Source: Aquibium oceanicum (GTDB lineage Bacteria > Pseudomonadota > Alphaproteobacteria > Rhizobiales > Rhizobiaceae). Taken from it: DNA of 64,000 nucleotides. Numbering within the stretch: the first letter of the stretch is position 1; each line of letters starts with the position of its first letter. The position numbers were made by a program, and so were the translations under genes. The notes below the pieces were generated by a model. That model was given only the letters and a program-made list of their open reading frames with translations, was not told where the DNA came from and ran no database searches. Where the stretch lies: assembly GCF_001889605.1 (NCBI RefSeq), contig NZ_CP018171.1, positions 1,178,001 to 1,242,000 of the forward strand, written 5' to 3'. This document shows positions 37,722 to 45,668 of the stretch, one piece after another.

Positions 37722-38942
37722 TCAGTCGGTGCGGGGCTCCAGCACGTAGAGCCCGACGTCGATGTTGCGCGTCTTGAAGCCGGCCTCGCAGTAGGCGAGG
37801 TAGTATTCCCACAGCCGGCGGAAGCGCTGGTCGAAGCCGAGCTGTTCGACGGCCGTCCAGCTCTGCCGGAAGCGATGGCGCCACTCCGCCAGCGTGCGGG
37901 CATAGCTCTGGCCGAAATACTCGGCGCCGACGAGCTTCAGTCCGGCGTCCCTGGCGTGCTGGTCGATGAGCGCCTTCGACGGCAGCATCCCGCCCGGAAA
38001 CACATGGGTCTGGATGAAGTCGGCGCCGTTTCGGTATTGCTCGTAGCGGCTCTCGTCGATGGTGATCGCCTGGATCACGGCCCTGCCGCCGTCGGCCAGC
38101 AACTGCCGCACCTTGCCGAAATAGGCCGGCCAGTACTGCTCGCCGACCGCTTCGATCATCTCGATGGACACGATACGGTCGAACGAGCCTGCGCTGTCGC
38201 GATAGTCTTCCAGTTCGATCCGGACGCGGTCAGCCAGGCCCTCGCGTTCGGCGGACTGGCGCGCGTAGGCCAGTTGCTCGGACGAAAGCGTGATGCCCTT
38301 CACGTCGGCGCCGGAGGTGGCCAGCCGGGTGGCGAGCGTGCCCCAGCCGCAGCCGATTTCGAGAACGCGCTGCCCGGGCTGCGGCGACAGGAGTTCGGCG
38401 ATTCGGCGCAGCTTGTTCTCCTGCGCCTGCTCCAGCGTCTCGCCGGGTGCCCGGTAGAGGGCGGACGAATAGGTCATGCTCGGATCGAGCCAGAGCCGGT
38501 AGAATTCGTTGCCGAGATCGTAGTGATAGGCGATGTTTCGCTTGCTGCCCGACAGGCTGTTGGCCCGCAGGAGATGGCGCAGCCGGTTCACAGTGCGGGC
38601 CGGCCAGGAGCCGGAAATCGTGCGGTCGATCTGCTCCATGTTGGCCACAGCCAGTTCGAGCAGCGCGGCGAGGTCGGGGGTCGACCACTCGCCGTCGAAA
38701 TAGGCTTCGGCGAAGGCGATGTCGCCACCGAGGACCAGGCGCCGCACCGCGCTCCAGCGGTTCAGGTGGAGGACGGCTTCGGGCCCCGGCGTACCGGACT
38801 GGTGTTCGAGCACCACGCCTTCGGGGGTGCGCACCGAAATCTGACCGACCGTGGCGCAGGAAAGGAGTTTGCGCAGGAAACGCGCGGCCAAGGCCCCGAA
38901 CGGGCGCAGCCGACCGGACGTGTGATCAACATCGAGCGACAT
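37722..38942 (-). CDS. cfa: cyclopropane-fatty-acyl-phospholipid synthase family methyltransferase
   Basis: A 406-residue CFA-synthase family protein. It shows AYFDGEWSTPDL, NIAYHYDLGNEFYRLWLD, MTYSSALY, the SAM motif VLEIGCGWGTLATRLA, GITLSSEQLAYA, and IEMIEAVGEQYWPAYF. It methylates the double bond of membrane lipid acyl chains. ATG 38942 lies 17 bp inside the end of the DUF1365 gene. In R. sphaeroides CFA-type genes belong to the RpoE-ChrR singlet-oxygen regulon; the divergent sigma promoter at 41152-41181 starts this operon. Confidence 0.92.
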   Translation of the reverse strand: MSLDVDHTSGRLRPFGALAARFLRKLLSCATVGQISVRTPEGVVLEHQSGTPGPEAVLHLNRWSAVRRLVLGGDIAFAEAYFDGEWSTPDLAALLELAVANMEQIDRTISGSWPARTVNRLRHLLRANSLSGSKRNIAYHYDLGNEFYRLWLDPSMTYSSALYRAPGETLEQAQENKLRRIAELLSPQPGQRVLEIGCGWGTLATRLATSGADVKGITLSSEQLAYARQSAEREGLADRVRIELEDYRDSAGSFDRIVSIEMIEAVGEQYWPAYFGKVRQLLADGGRAVIQAITIDESRYEQYRNGADFIQTHVFPGGMLPSKALIDQHARDAGLKLVGAEYFGQSYARTLAEWRHRFRQSWTAVEQLGFDQRFRRLWEYYLAYCEAGFKTRNIDVGLYVLEPRTD

Positions 38943-39753
38943 CAGGTTCGGCGTCCCCGTGCAGGTGTCGCGAGTTCGCTGCCACAAAGGTGATCGGCGT
39001 CTCTGGCGGAGCGGGGCGCGTCGTGAGCTTCACGCCTTTCGCCCACAGCTTCAGCGCCTCCCAGTGGATGCCGCCGATCACCTTCACGGTGAGCAGCGGA
39101 TAGGCGAAGAACATCCGCGCAAGCGTGGCGTCGGTCAGCGGTTGGCGCTGTCCCGAAAAGGCCGCGACGATCAGGGGGCCGTCGCCGTCGCTCGCAGTGA
39201 TGTGGATCGATGTCCGCTCGGCCGGCGGATCGACGCGAAAGTCGTATCGCATGGCCATGGAAATGAACGGAGACACATAGAACTCTTTCTCGCAATGCTG
39301 CTCGATGCTCCCGACGCTGCCATCATCCTCGATCGGTATCAGATAGCTGTGACGCTCTCCGAAGGTGTTGCTGACTTCGTACAGTAACGCATGAAGGCGC
39401 CCGTCCGCCAGATGGCAGAAGTAGATGCTGAGCGGATTGAACACGTAGCCCAGAACGCGCGGCATGCAGAAGAGCCGGATGGCGCCGCCATCCACGACGA
39501 GGCCGGCGGCGCGAAGCTGCTCTTCGACATAGCTGCGCAGCAGCCGGCCCGAGCCGTCGGCGTGGTCGCCGTCGAAAAAGCCGAACAGGTTGAAACGATT
39601 GCGCGAGAACAGCCTGAGCCGCCGCGAGAGCGCGTCGATCTCGTCCAGGTCGAGTAGCAGCGAGAACATGCGGTAGGCCAGGCGGTGCCGGCGTGGACGC
39701 AGGCGCTGGTGCATGACCTTGCCGGCATAGACGGCGGAACGGAATTCGGACAT
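38926..39753 (-). CDS. DUF1365 domain protein
   Basis: A 275-residue DUF1365 protein. It starts FRSAVYAGKVMHQRLRPRRHRLAYRMF (family: short pieces YAGKVMHQRLRP and HRLAYRMF), and contains LGYVFNPLSIYFCH, NTFGERHSYL, and the end KLWAKGVKL. The function is unknown; it is regularly found between a flavin amine-oxidase-like gene and a CFA synthase in sigma-E/ChrR operons. Its ATG shares one base with the upstream stop (TGATG at 39753). Confidence 0.9.
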   Translation of the reverse strand: MSEFRSAVYAGKVMHQRLRPRRHRLAYRMFSLLLDLDEIDALSRRLRLFSRNRFNLFGFFDGDHADGSGRLLRSYVEEQLRAAGLVVDGGAIRLFCMPRVLGYVFNPLSIYFCHLADGRLHALLYEVSNTFGERHSYLIPIEDDGSVGSIEQHCEKEFYVSPFISMAMRYDFRVDPPAERTSIHITASDGDGPLIVAAFSGQRQPLTDATLARMFFAYPLLTVKVIGGIHWEALKLWAKGVKLTTRPAPPETPITFVAANSRHLHGDAEPDVARC

Positions 39754-41099
39754 CAGGCCGCCACCAGTTCCGGGCCGCGCGGGATGTCGACGACCGAGAT
39801 GCGCCCGGATTCGTCGGCGACATGCCAAGGCCTGCGCACGCCGCCCAGCGCCTCGGCCACGGCAAGGCCCGCCTGAAGCCCGTCCTCATGAAAACCGGCG
39901 CCGAAATAGGCGCCGCAGAACCAGGTGTTGCGCTCGCCCTGGAGGGACCACAGCTCTTTCTGCGCGCGCATGGCGGCGGCGTCGAAGACCGGGTGCTCGT
40001 AAATCTGGCGATACTTCACGGTTTCCGGCCGGGGTTCCATCGAAGGGTTGAGCGTCACGAAGAGCGGCTGCTCGCAGTCGAGCGGCTGCAGTCGGTTCAT
40101 CCAGTACGTCACGGAGAGGCGCTTGGTTCCACCCGTGGTGTCGGCGAGATAGTTCCAGCTCGTCCAGGCGCGCTTGCGGCGCGGCATCAGGCCGACATCG
40201 GAGTGCAGGATGGCCTCGTTGCGGCTGTATTCGAAACTGCCGAGCAGTCGTGTCTCGGCTGCGTCCGCATCGGCGAGCACCCCGAGCGCCTGGTCGGCGT
40301 GCGTGGCGATCACGACATGGTCGAAACGGCGGCTGACACCGCGCGTGTCGATCACCTCGGCCGAGCCAGGGCTTCTGACCACGGACCTTACGCCGTGGTC
40401 CAGGAGAATCCGGCCCCGGAAGCGCTCGGTCAGACGCCTTACGTATTCGCGGCTGCCGCCCCTGACGGTTCGCCAGACCGGGCGTCCCGCGAGCCTCAGC
40501 AGCCCGTGGTTCTCGCAGAACCGGATGAAGGCCGCGGCCGGATAGTTGCAGATCTCGGCTGCGGGCGTGGACCAGATCGCGGCGGCCATGGGGTAGAGAT
40601 GGTCCTCGCGGAAGGCGCTGCCGTAGCCTTCCGCATCGAGATAGTCGCCGAGGCTGATCTCGCCGATGCGCGCGACGTCGAACGGCGCCTGACGGTAGAA
40701 CCGCAGCAGTTCGCGCAGCATCCGCCAGAAGCGCGGCCGGGCGATGTTCGCGGGTTGGGCCAGGAGGCCGCCGAAGCCGCTGCCGGAATATTCCAGCCGC
40801 CCGCCGTCGATGGAGACGGAAAAGGACATGTCCGACGGCGCGGTGGGCACTCCGAGATGGTCGAACATCGCGGTCAGATTGGGATAGGTAACTTCGTTGT
40901 AGACGATGAAGCCCGTGTCGACCGCCACACCGTCCGTTTCCACGGTATTGCTGTGGCCGCCGAGACGCGGACCCTGCTCGAAAAGCGTGACCTTGTGGCG
41001 TGTCGAAAGGAGCCAAGCCGCCGACAGGCCCGATATGCCGCTGCCGATGACGGCGATCTCGAGCGGTCGTGCTGGGGGGAAACCGGCGGCACCGGGCAT
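39753..41099 (-). CDS. NAD/FAD-dependent amine-oxidase-like oxidoreductase
   Basis: A 448-residue flavoprotein. The N-terminal Rossmann motif IAVIGSGISGLSAAWLLS precedes LFEQGPRLGGHSNTV, and VDTGFIVYNEVTYPNL is typical of this group. Near the end WFCGAYFGAGFHEDGLQAGLAVAE closes the FAD site, in short GAGFHEDGLQAGLAVAE. The substrate is unknown; it may act on fatty acyl chains with DUF1365 and the CFA enzyme. ATG 41099 lies about 45 bp after the predicted TSS of the minus-strand sigma-E promoter. Confidence 0.9.
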   Translation of the reverse strand: MPGAAGFPPARPLEIAVIGSGISGLSAAWLLSTRHKVTLFEQGPRLGGHSNTVETDGVAVDTGFIVYNEVTYPNLTAMFDHLGVPTAPSDMSFSVSIDGGRLEYSGSGFGGLLAQPANIARPRFWRMLRELLRFYRQAPFDVARIGEISLGDYLDAEGYGSAFREDHLYPMAAAIWSTPAAEICNYPAAAFIRFCENHGLLRLAGRPVWRTVRGGSREYVRRLTERFRGRILLDHGVRSVVRSPGSAEVIDTRGVSRRFDHVVIATHADQALGVLADADAAETRLLGSFEYSRNEAILHSDVGLMPRRKRAWTSWNYLADTTGGTKRLSVTYWMNRLQPLDCEQPLFVTLNPSMEPRPETVKYRQIYEHPVFDAAAMRAQKELWSLQGERNTWFCGAYFGAGFHEDGLQAGLAVAEALGGVRRPWHVADESGRISVVDIPRGPELVAA

Positions 41100-41151
41100 T
41101 TGCGACTCCAAGTTCTCTGTGGAAGAGGCTCGCCTCGTCCCGTAACTTGTG

Positions 41152-41181
41152 CTCTTACGCAGCCAAGTGAGGCACGGATCA
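41152..41181 (-). promoter_or_regulatory. RpoE-type promoter for the flavin oxidase-DUF1365-cfa operon
   Basis: On the minus strand TGATCC (41181-41176), an 18-bp spacer and TAAGAG (41157-41152). It matches the TGATC-N18-TAA form used by RpoE/ChrR sigma factors of alphaproteobacteria. It is back to back with the rpoE promoter, the -35 boxes being 12 bp apart. Confidence 0.8.
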
Positions 41182-41193
41182 CCAGCGGCGGTG

Positions 41194-41223
41194 TGATCCG
41201 CCCGGCGCGACCGGTCGTAACAG
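41194..41223 (+). promoter_or_regulatory. RpoE-type autoregulatory promoter of rpoE
   Basis: TGATCC (41194-41199), an 18-bp spacer and TAACAG (41218-41223). The predicted TSS falls at about 41229-41232, on top of the ATG at 41229; this argues for the later ATG (41307) as the true start. It fits autoregulation of the sigma factor. Confidence 0.8.
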
Positions 41224-41306
41224 GGCGCATGAATGCATCCACACATCACTTCGTGGCTCATAAGGTCCTGCCCGGCTTCCATCCCTCGGGGATCGGGACG
41301 CCCGGC

Positions 41307-41885
41307 ATGACGGGAAAGGCAAGGACAGTCCTTTCGGCGGACGATGCCCGGCGGCTCGTCGCCGCGGTCGCCATCGAGCGGGACCGTGCCGCATTCGCGC
41401 AGCTGTTCAGCCACTACGGGCCGCGGTTGAAGGCATTCATGATGCGCGGGGGGCTTTCCGCGTCCGCCGCCGAGGAACTCGCCCAGGAGACGATGCTGCT
41501 GGTCTGGCGGAAGGCCGGATACTTCAACGCTGAGCGTGGCGGCGTCTCGACCTGGATCTTCACCATTGCGCGAAACCTGCGGATCGATCGGCTGAGGCGC
41601 GAGAAGCGGCCGCGGGCGAACACGGAACTGTTCGATCCTTCCGACGAACCCGATGGGCCGGCGACGGGAGAAGCCGTTCTGATGGCGGTGCAGCGGGAGG
41701 AACGGGTGCGGGCCGCGCTCGACCTCCTGTCCGACGAGCAGGCGGAGGTCCTGCGGCTCTCCTTCTTCGGCGACAAGCCGCAATCCGAAATTGCCAGCGA
41801 ACTCGGAATTCCGCTCGGCACCGTAAAATCGCGCGTGAGGCTGGCGCTCGGCCGCCTGCGCCACATTCTGGACGACCTGAAATGA
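41307..41885 (+). CDS. rpoE: ECF RNA polymerase sigma factor (RpoE, ChrR-controlled)
   Basis: A 192-residue group IV sigma factor. Sigma-2 region: FAQLFSHYGPRLKAFMMRGG, AEELAQETMLLVWRKAGYFN and STWIFTIARNLRIDRLRRE. Sigma-4 region: DEQAEVLRLSFFGDKPQSEIA and GIPLGTVKSRVRLALGRLR. ATG 41307 is used because the upstream ATG (41229) coincides with the predicted TSS and 192 residues is normal length; the longer form (218 aa) is not excluded. It overlaps chrR (ATGA, 41882-41885). It directs transcription after singlet oxygen or organic peroxide stress in relatives. Confidence 0.93.
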   Translation: MTGKARTVLSADDARRLVAAVAIERDRAAFAQLFSHYGPRLKAFMMRGGLSASAAEELAQETMLLVWRKAGYFNAERGGVSTWIFTIARNLRIDRLRREKRPRANTELFDPSDEPDGPATGEAVLMAVQREERVRAALDLLSDEQAEVLRLSFFGDKPQSEIASELGIPLGTVKSRVRLALGRLRHILDDLK

Positions 41886-42538
41886 CGATCAATCACCATC
41901 CGAGCGACGAGACTTTGCTCCGCTACGCGAGCGGCACGCTCGATGCGGGACCGCGCCTCGTCGTGGCCGTCCATGTCGGCGGATGCCGCGTCTGCGCGGA
42001 GCGCGTGCTCCAGTTCGAGGCGATCGGCGGAGAGATGCTCGACGACATCGAGCCTGTGGAGATGAGCGCCGACGCTCTGGATCGCGCGCTGGCCAGGATC
42101 GAGGTGACGCCCGAGCAAGAGCCTTCCGCGCCGGCCGGGACGAAGCGCCGCCGCGCGGATGTCGGCATCCGGCTGCCGGAGGTTCTCGACGGTTGCGAGG
42201 TGGGGCGCTGGTGGTGGATCGGTCCCGGCCTGCGCTGGAGCCGCGTGACGCTGCCCGACGATCCGGGGGCGAACGTGATGCTGCTCAAGATCGGCGCGGG
42301 ACGCAAGCTGCCGGAGCATACCCATACGGGACGTGAGTACACCCAGGTCCTGACGGGTTCCTTCGCCGACGCGCGAGGGCGCTACGTGCCGGGTGACCTG
42401 GATGAAGCCGATTCGGAGGTGGAGCACCAGCCGGTGGTCGATTCGAAGGCGGAGTGCATCTGCATAGCGGCGCTGGAAGGAAACATGCGCCTGCGCGGCT
42501 TCTTCGGCCGGATGATACAGCCACTGATCGACGGCTGA
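41882..42538 (+). CDS. chrR: ChrR-type zinc anti-sigma factor with cupin domain
   Basis: A 218-residue two-domain protein. The N-terminal anti-sigma domain has the zinc ligands H6, H31, C35 and C38, the same numbering as in R. sphaeroides ChrR. The C-terminal cupin has H146, H148, E152 and H182 (PEHTHTGREYTQVLTG, then EVEHQPV), the second metal site required for the response to singlet oxygen. ChrR holds RpoE inactive until singlet oxygen triggers its release and degradation. The start overlaps the rpoE stop, as expected for a sigma/anti-sigma pair. Confidence 0.95.
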   Translation: MTINHHPSDETLLRYASGTLDAGPRLVVAVHVGGCRVCAERVLQFEAIGGEMLDDIEPVEMSADALDRALARIEVTPEQEPSAPAGTKRRRADVGIRLPEVLDGCEVGRWWWIGPGLRWSRVTLPDDPGANVMLLKIGAGRKLPEHTHTGREYTQVLTGSFADARGRYVPGDLDEADSEVEHQPVVDSKAECICIAALEGNMRLRGFFGRMIQPLIDG

Positions 42539-42604
42539 GTCCGAGCGGATGCGGCCGGTCCGCGTTCGGGTGCCTTCCCGGCTGGCGACGAAGGAGGCCT
42601 ACAA

Positions 42605-43417
42605 ATGACGCTCGCACTTGCCATCTTCGGGCTCGCGGTCGCGCTTTCCGCGATCATGACGGGCGCCTGGTGGATCGCCCTGAGAAGCGGCAAGTCCGGA
42701 TGGATCGACGCGATCTGGTCCGCATCCGTCGGCGTGTGCGGCGCCCTGGCCGCAATCCTTTCCCTCGATGGAGACGTGCCGAGCGCGCGACAGCTTCTCG
42801 TAGCCGGCATGGCGCTCGCCTGGTCGCTGCGTCTGGCCTCCCATATCGCCTCGCGGACCGCCGCGAGCGACAAGGACGATCCGCGCTACGCCCAGCTCAA
42901 GCAGGAGTGGGGTGAATCGGCCCGCAGCCGGCTCTTCTGGTTTCTCCAGATCCAGGCGGCGGCCGGTTTCGCGCTCGTCGTCTCGATCATGGCCGCCGCG
43001 CACTACCCGGCGCCCGGGCTTGGCCTACGCGACCTGTTGGGCGCGGCGATCCTTCTCGCCGCGGTGCTCGGCGAGGCGGTGGCCGACCGGCAGCTCAGCG
43101 CCTTCCGGTCAGATCCGGCCAACAAGGGCAAGACCTGCGACGTCGGGCTCTGGGGACTGTCGCGCCATCCGAACTATTTCTTCGAGTGGCTCGGCTGGCT
43201 TGCCTATCCTGCCATCGCGCTGGATCTAACGGGCGGCTATGCTTGGGGGTGGGCATCGCTCGCCGGTCCGGTCCTGATGTACTGGCTGCTCGTCCACGCC
43301 TCCGGCATCCCGCCGCTGGAGGAGCACATGCTGCGGTCGCGCGGCGAGGCCTTTCGCCGCTACCAAGCGCGTGTGAATGCCTTCTGGCCCGGTCCGGCGA
43401 AACCGGCTTCGGATTGA
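42605..43417 (+). CDS. DUF1295 membrane protein (steroid 5-alpha-reductase-like)
   Basis: A 270-residue membrane protein with about seven helices. The C-terminal motif LWGLSRHPNYFFEWLGWLAY, then IPPLEEHML and FRRYQARVNAFWP, is typical of DUF1295. The fold is related to steroid 5-alpha-reductases and ICMT enzymes, and a lipid substrate is likely. GGAGG precedes ATG 42605. It lies 66 bp after chrR in the same direction and probably belongs to the rpoE operon. Confidence 0.88.
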   Translation: MTLALAIFGLAVALSAIMTGAWWIALRSGKSGWIDAIWSASVGVCGALAAILSLDGDVPSARQLLVAGMALAWSLRLASHIASRTAASDKDDPRYAQLKQEWGESARSRLFWFLQIQAAAGFALVVSIMAAAHYPAPGLGLRDLLGAAILLAAVLGEAVADRQLSAFRSDPANKGKTCDVGLWGLSRHPNYFFEWLGWLAYPAIALDLTGGYAWGWASLAGPVLMYWLLVHASGIPPLEEHMLRSRGEAFRRYQARVNAFWPGPAKPASD

Positions 43418-43472
43418 ACGGACCTTCGACCCGCGACTGAACGCGGCTGCTGCCCGGAGCGGGCCGGCGCCG

Positions 43473-43883
43473 TCAGGTCTGCGGATAGAAATACTGGACC
43501 ACGATGAAGGCGAGTGCCGCCGAGACCGACGTGACCAGCGTACCCCAGGCGATGTCGACCACGGTGATGATCGCCGGCCAGCCGCGGATCGTCGCATGGC
43601 TGGTCAGGTCGTAGGTCGCATAGGCGAAGAAGCCGAACAGCGCGCCGTAGAGCGCTGCCGTCGTCCATTTGCCGGTGGCAAAGGCGGGCGACAGGGCGAA
43701 GATGATCATGCCGACGACATAAAGCAGATAGAACACGACCGCCGGCACGGGACTGAAATTCTCGGCCAGTACGTCTCCGAGATACTGACGGTAGAGGCGC
43801 TGCGACATGGTCGACAGCCACACGGCGTCGATGCCGAGGAAAATGATGAAGGTTGCCACGTAGGCGACCGCGTATCTCGTCAT
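43473..43883 (-). CDS. DUF2177 membrane protein
   Basis: A 136-residue, four-helix protein. The hallmarks are IIFLGIDAVWLSTMSQRLYRQYLG at the start, in short DAVWLSTMSQRLY, and YGALFGFFAYATYDLTSHATIRGW. Function unknown. ATG 43883 overlaps the photolyase stop (TGA 43882-43880), so it is translated with the photolyase, and in relatives both belong to the RpoE stress regulon. Confidence 0.9.
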   Translation of the reverse strand: MTRYAVAYVATFIIFLGIDAVWLSTMSQRLYRQYLGDVLAENFSPVPAVVFYLLYVVGMIIFALSPAFATGKWTTAALYGALFGFFAYATYDLTSHATIRGWPAIITVVDIAWGTLVTSVSAALAFIVVQYFYPQT

Positions 43884-45412
43884 GATGCCTTCCTCTTCCT
43901 GGCTTGTGGTTGTTGCGTGTCGTCGGACCGTACGGCCCGGTAGGCTTCCATGGCCCGGTCGCGGGCGGCGTGGTGATCCACGATCGGCGACGGATAGGTC
44001 TCGCCGAGCGTCACGCCCGCGTCCTTCAGCACCGCGGCGGACGCCTCCCAGGGCTTCTGGACGAAGCGGTCGGGAAGTTTGGCGATTTCGGGCACCCAGC
44101 GGCGGACGTAGTCGCCGCCCGGATCGAACCGTTCGCCTTGGAGAACGGGATTGAAGATGCGGAAATAGGGGGCGGCGTCGGCGCCGCTGCCCGCGACCCA
44201 CTGCCAGCTGGCGGGATTGTTGGCCGGGTCGGCGTCGACGAGCGTGTCCCAGAACCACTGTTCCCCGTCGCGCCAGTCGATCAGGAGATCCTTGATCAGG
44301 AAGGAGGCCGCGATCATGCGTACGCGGTTGTGCATCCATCCCGTGTGCCACAGCTGGCGCATCCCGGCATCGACGATCGGATAGCCGCTGAGGCCCCGCT
44401 GCCACGCTTTCAGCGCCTTCGCGTCGCGGTGCCACTCGAACGCTTCGTACTCGGGCCGGAATGCCCGCTCGCGCAGATGCGGGTTGTGGAACAGGAGATG
44501 GTAGGAGAATTCACGCCAGGCGAGTTCCTTGCGGAATTTCGCCGCGCCGGCGCCATGGAACTTCTTCAGCGCGGCGAGGATCTGGAACGGGGTGATCTCG
44601 CCAAAGGTCAGATGCGGCGAGAGACCGGAGGTTCCGGCCTTGCCCGGGATGTCGCGGCTGCGTTCGTAATCCGACAGATCGTCCTCGACGAACTCCCGGA
44701 GGCGGCGTCGGGCGCCGTCCTCGCCGGGAGTCCAGCTTTCCTGCAGGCCGCCGGACCAGTCGGGCTTCGTGGGCAGGAGTTCGAGTTCATCGAGCGCCAA
44801 GCCTTCCAGCTGACCTTTCCAGCCCTTGACCGAAGAGGGCGGGTCGATCGGGTCGCGGGGCTCCACGCTGCTCTCCAGCGCTTTCGAGAAGGGGGTGTAG
44901 ACCTTGTAGAAACCGCCAGATCCGGTCTGGAGCAGGGACGGCTCGTGCATCAGCGCGCCGTCGAAGCTTCGTGCCACGAGTTCCTTATCGCGCAGGCTCG
45001 TCTTGAGGGCCGCGTCGATGGCCGCTTCCGCCGGATCGTAGCGGCGGTTCCACAGGACCGTGTCGGCACCGCTGACCTTGATCGCCTCTTCAACGACGTC
45101 GGCCGTCCGGCCACGTTTCAGGACCAGTCCGGCGCCGGCCTTGTTCAGTGCCTTCTGCAAGCCATGCAGCGAATGGTGCAGCCACCATCGGCTCGCCGCG
45201 CCGATGGGTCGAACGCCTTCGCTTTCCTCGTCCAGAATGAAGATCGGGAGCACGGGGCGGTCGCTGTCGGCGGCGGCGGCAAGCGCGCCGTTGTCGCGGA
45301 TGCGAAGGTCGCGCCGGAACAGAACGATGACGGGAGAAGCCACGGGTCCGATGCTCACGCGCGCAGCGCCGTTGCGGCGGGATGCGGTTCTGTTTTTGGT
45401 GACACGGGCCAA
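43880..45412 (-). CDS. phr: deoxyribodipyrimidine photolyase (cryptochrome/photolyase family)
   Basis: A 510-residue photolyase. The N-terminal antenna-binding domain starts VIVLFRRDLRIRDNGAL. The C-terminal FAD domain holds TSGLSPHLTFGEITP, FRKELAWREFSYHLL, and the very typical GLSGYPIVDAGMRQLWHTGWMHNRVRM (short: YPIVDAGMRQLWHTGWMHN). It uses blue light to split pyrimidine dimers. The start is taken as TTG 45412, with GGAGGAGG just upstream; a GTG at 45358 is an alternative. An RpoE-type promoter lies 22-51 bp upstream. Confidence 0.95.
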   Translation of the reverse strand: MARVTKNRTASRRNGAARVSIGPVASPVIVLFRRDLRIRDNGALAAAADSDRPVLPIFILDEESEGVRPIGAASRWWLHHSLHGLQKALNKAGAGLVLKRGRTADVVEEAIKVSGADTVLWNRRYDPAEAAIDAALKTSLRDKELVARSFDGALMHEPSLLQTGSGGFYKVYTPFSKALESSVEPRDPIDPPSSVKGWKGQLEGLALDELELLPTKPDWSGGLQESWTPGEDGARRRLREFVEDDLSDYERSRDIPGKAGTSGLSPHLTFGEITPFQILAALKKFHGAGAAKFRKELAWREFSYHLLFHNPHLRERAFRPEYEAFEWHRDAKALKAWQRGLSGYPIVDAGMRQLWHTGWMHNRVRMIAASFLIKDLLIDWRDGEQWFWDTLVDADPANNPASWQWVAGSGADAAPYFRIFNPVLQGERFDPGGDYVRRWVPEIAKLPDRFVQKPWEASAAVLKDAGVTLGETYPSPIVDHHAARDRAMEAYRAVRSDDTQQPQARKRKAS

Positions 45413-45433
45413 CCTCCTCCGGACGGTCGAACC

Positions 45434-45463
45434 CTTCTACGCGGCTATGCCGCGGAAGGATCA
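45434..45463 (-). promoter_or_regulatory. RpoE-type promoter of the photolyase operon
   Basis: On the minus strand TGATCC (45463-45458), an 18-bp spacer and TAGAAG (45439-45434), the same layout as both promoters at rpoE. The spacer holds a perfect 6-3-6 palindrome (CGCGGC-ATA-GCCGCG), which is unusual inside a promoter and may be a second control site. Confidence 0.75.
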
Positions 45464-45534
45464 ATCCGGCCTGCCGGAGCGATGGTCGCGATCGGAAGGA
45501 TATCCTTTGCCGGCCTGGCCGATGGCGATGCCGG

Positions 45535-45574
45535 AAAAAACAACACCCGCCGGGGGAGGAGGTCCGGCGGGTGT
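45535..45574 (-). terminator. intrinsic terminator made by the last hairpin of the small-RNA array
   Basis: A perfect 11-bp GC-rich stem (45543-45553 with 45564-45574). The loop carries ACCTCCTCCC on the transcribed strand. Two bases after the stem comes a run of six U (45540-45535). It ends the DUF1127/small-RNA transcript before the photolyase promoter. Confidence 0.85.
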
Positions 45575-45660
45575 CGTTTGTGTGGCGGACACCCGGGAGG
45601 AGGTGGGTGCCGGCCTATCCGTCGTTCACTGGGAGGAGGTAGATCCCGACGGAATTCTGC
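45535..45660 (-). ncRNA. CcsR/cuckoo-type small RNA module 2 (three CCUCCUCCC hairpins)
   Basis: Three hairpins in transcription order: 45653-45618 (7-bp outer stem, internal loop, 2-bp inner stem), 45615-45584 (11 bp with two mismatches) and 45574-45543 (perfect 11 bp, also the terminator). Each exposes the same 10-nt loop ACCUCCUCCC on the minus strand (45640-45631, 45604-45595, 45563-45554). The layout and its place downstream of a DUF1127 gene match the CcsR/cuckoo RNAs of R. sphaeroides and relatives, which act in oxidative-stress control. Exact 5' ends are unknown; processing from a common precursor is likely. Confidence 0.82.
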
Positions 45661-45668
45661 AATCTGTC

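Noticed and set aside
41229-41306. Upstream ATG of rpoE adding 26 residues
   Set aside because: The predicted TSS of the sigma-E promoter falls at this ATG, and the longer N-terminus is unlike ECF factors. Leaderless translation is not fully excluded.
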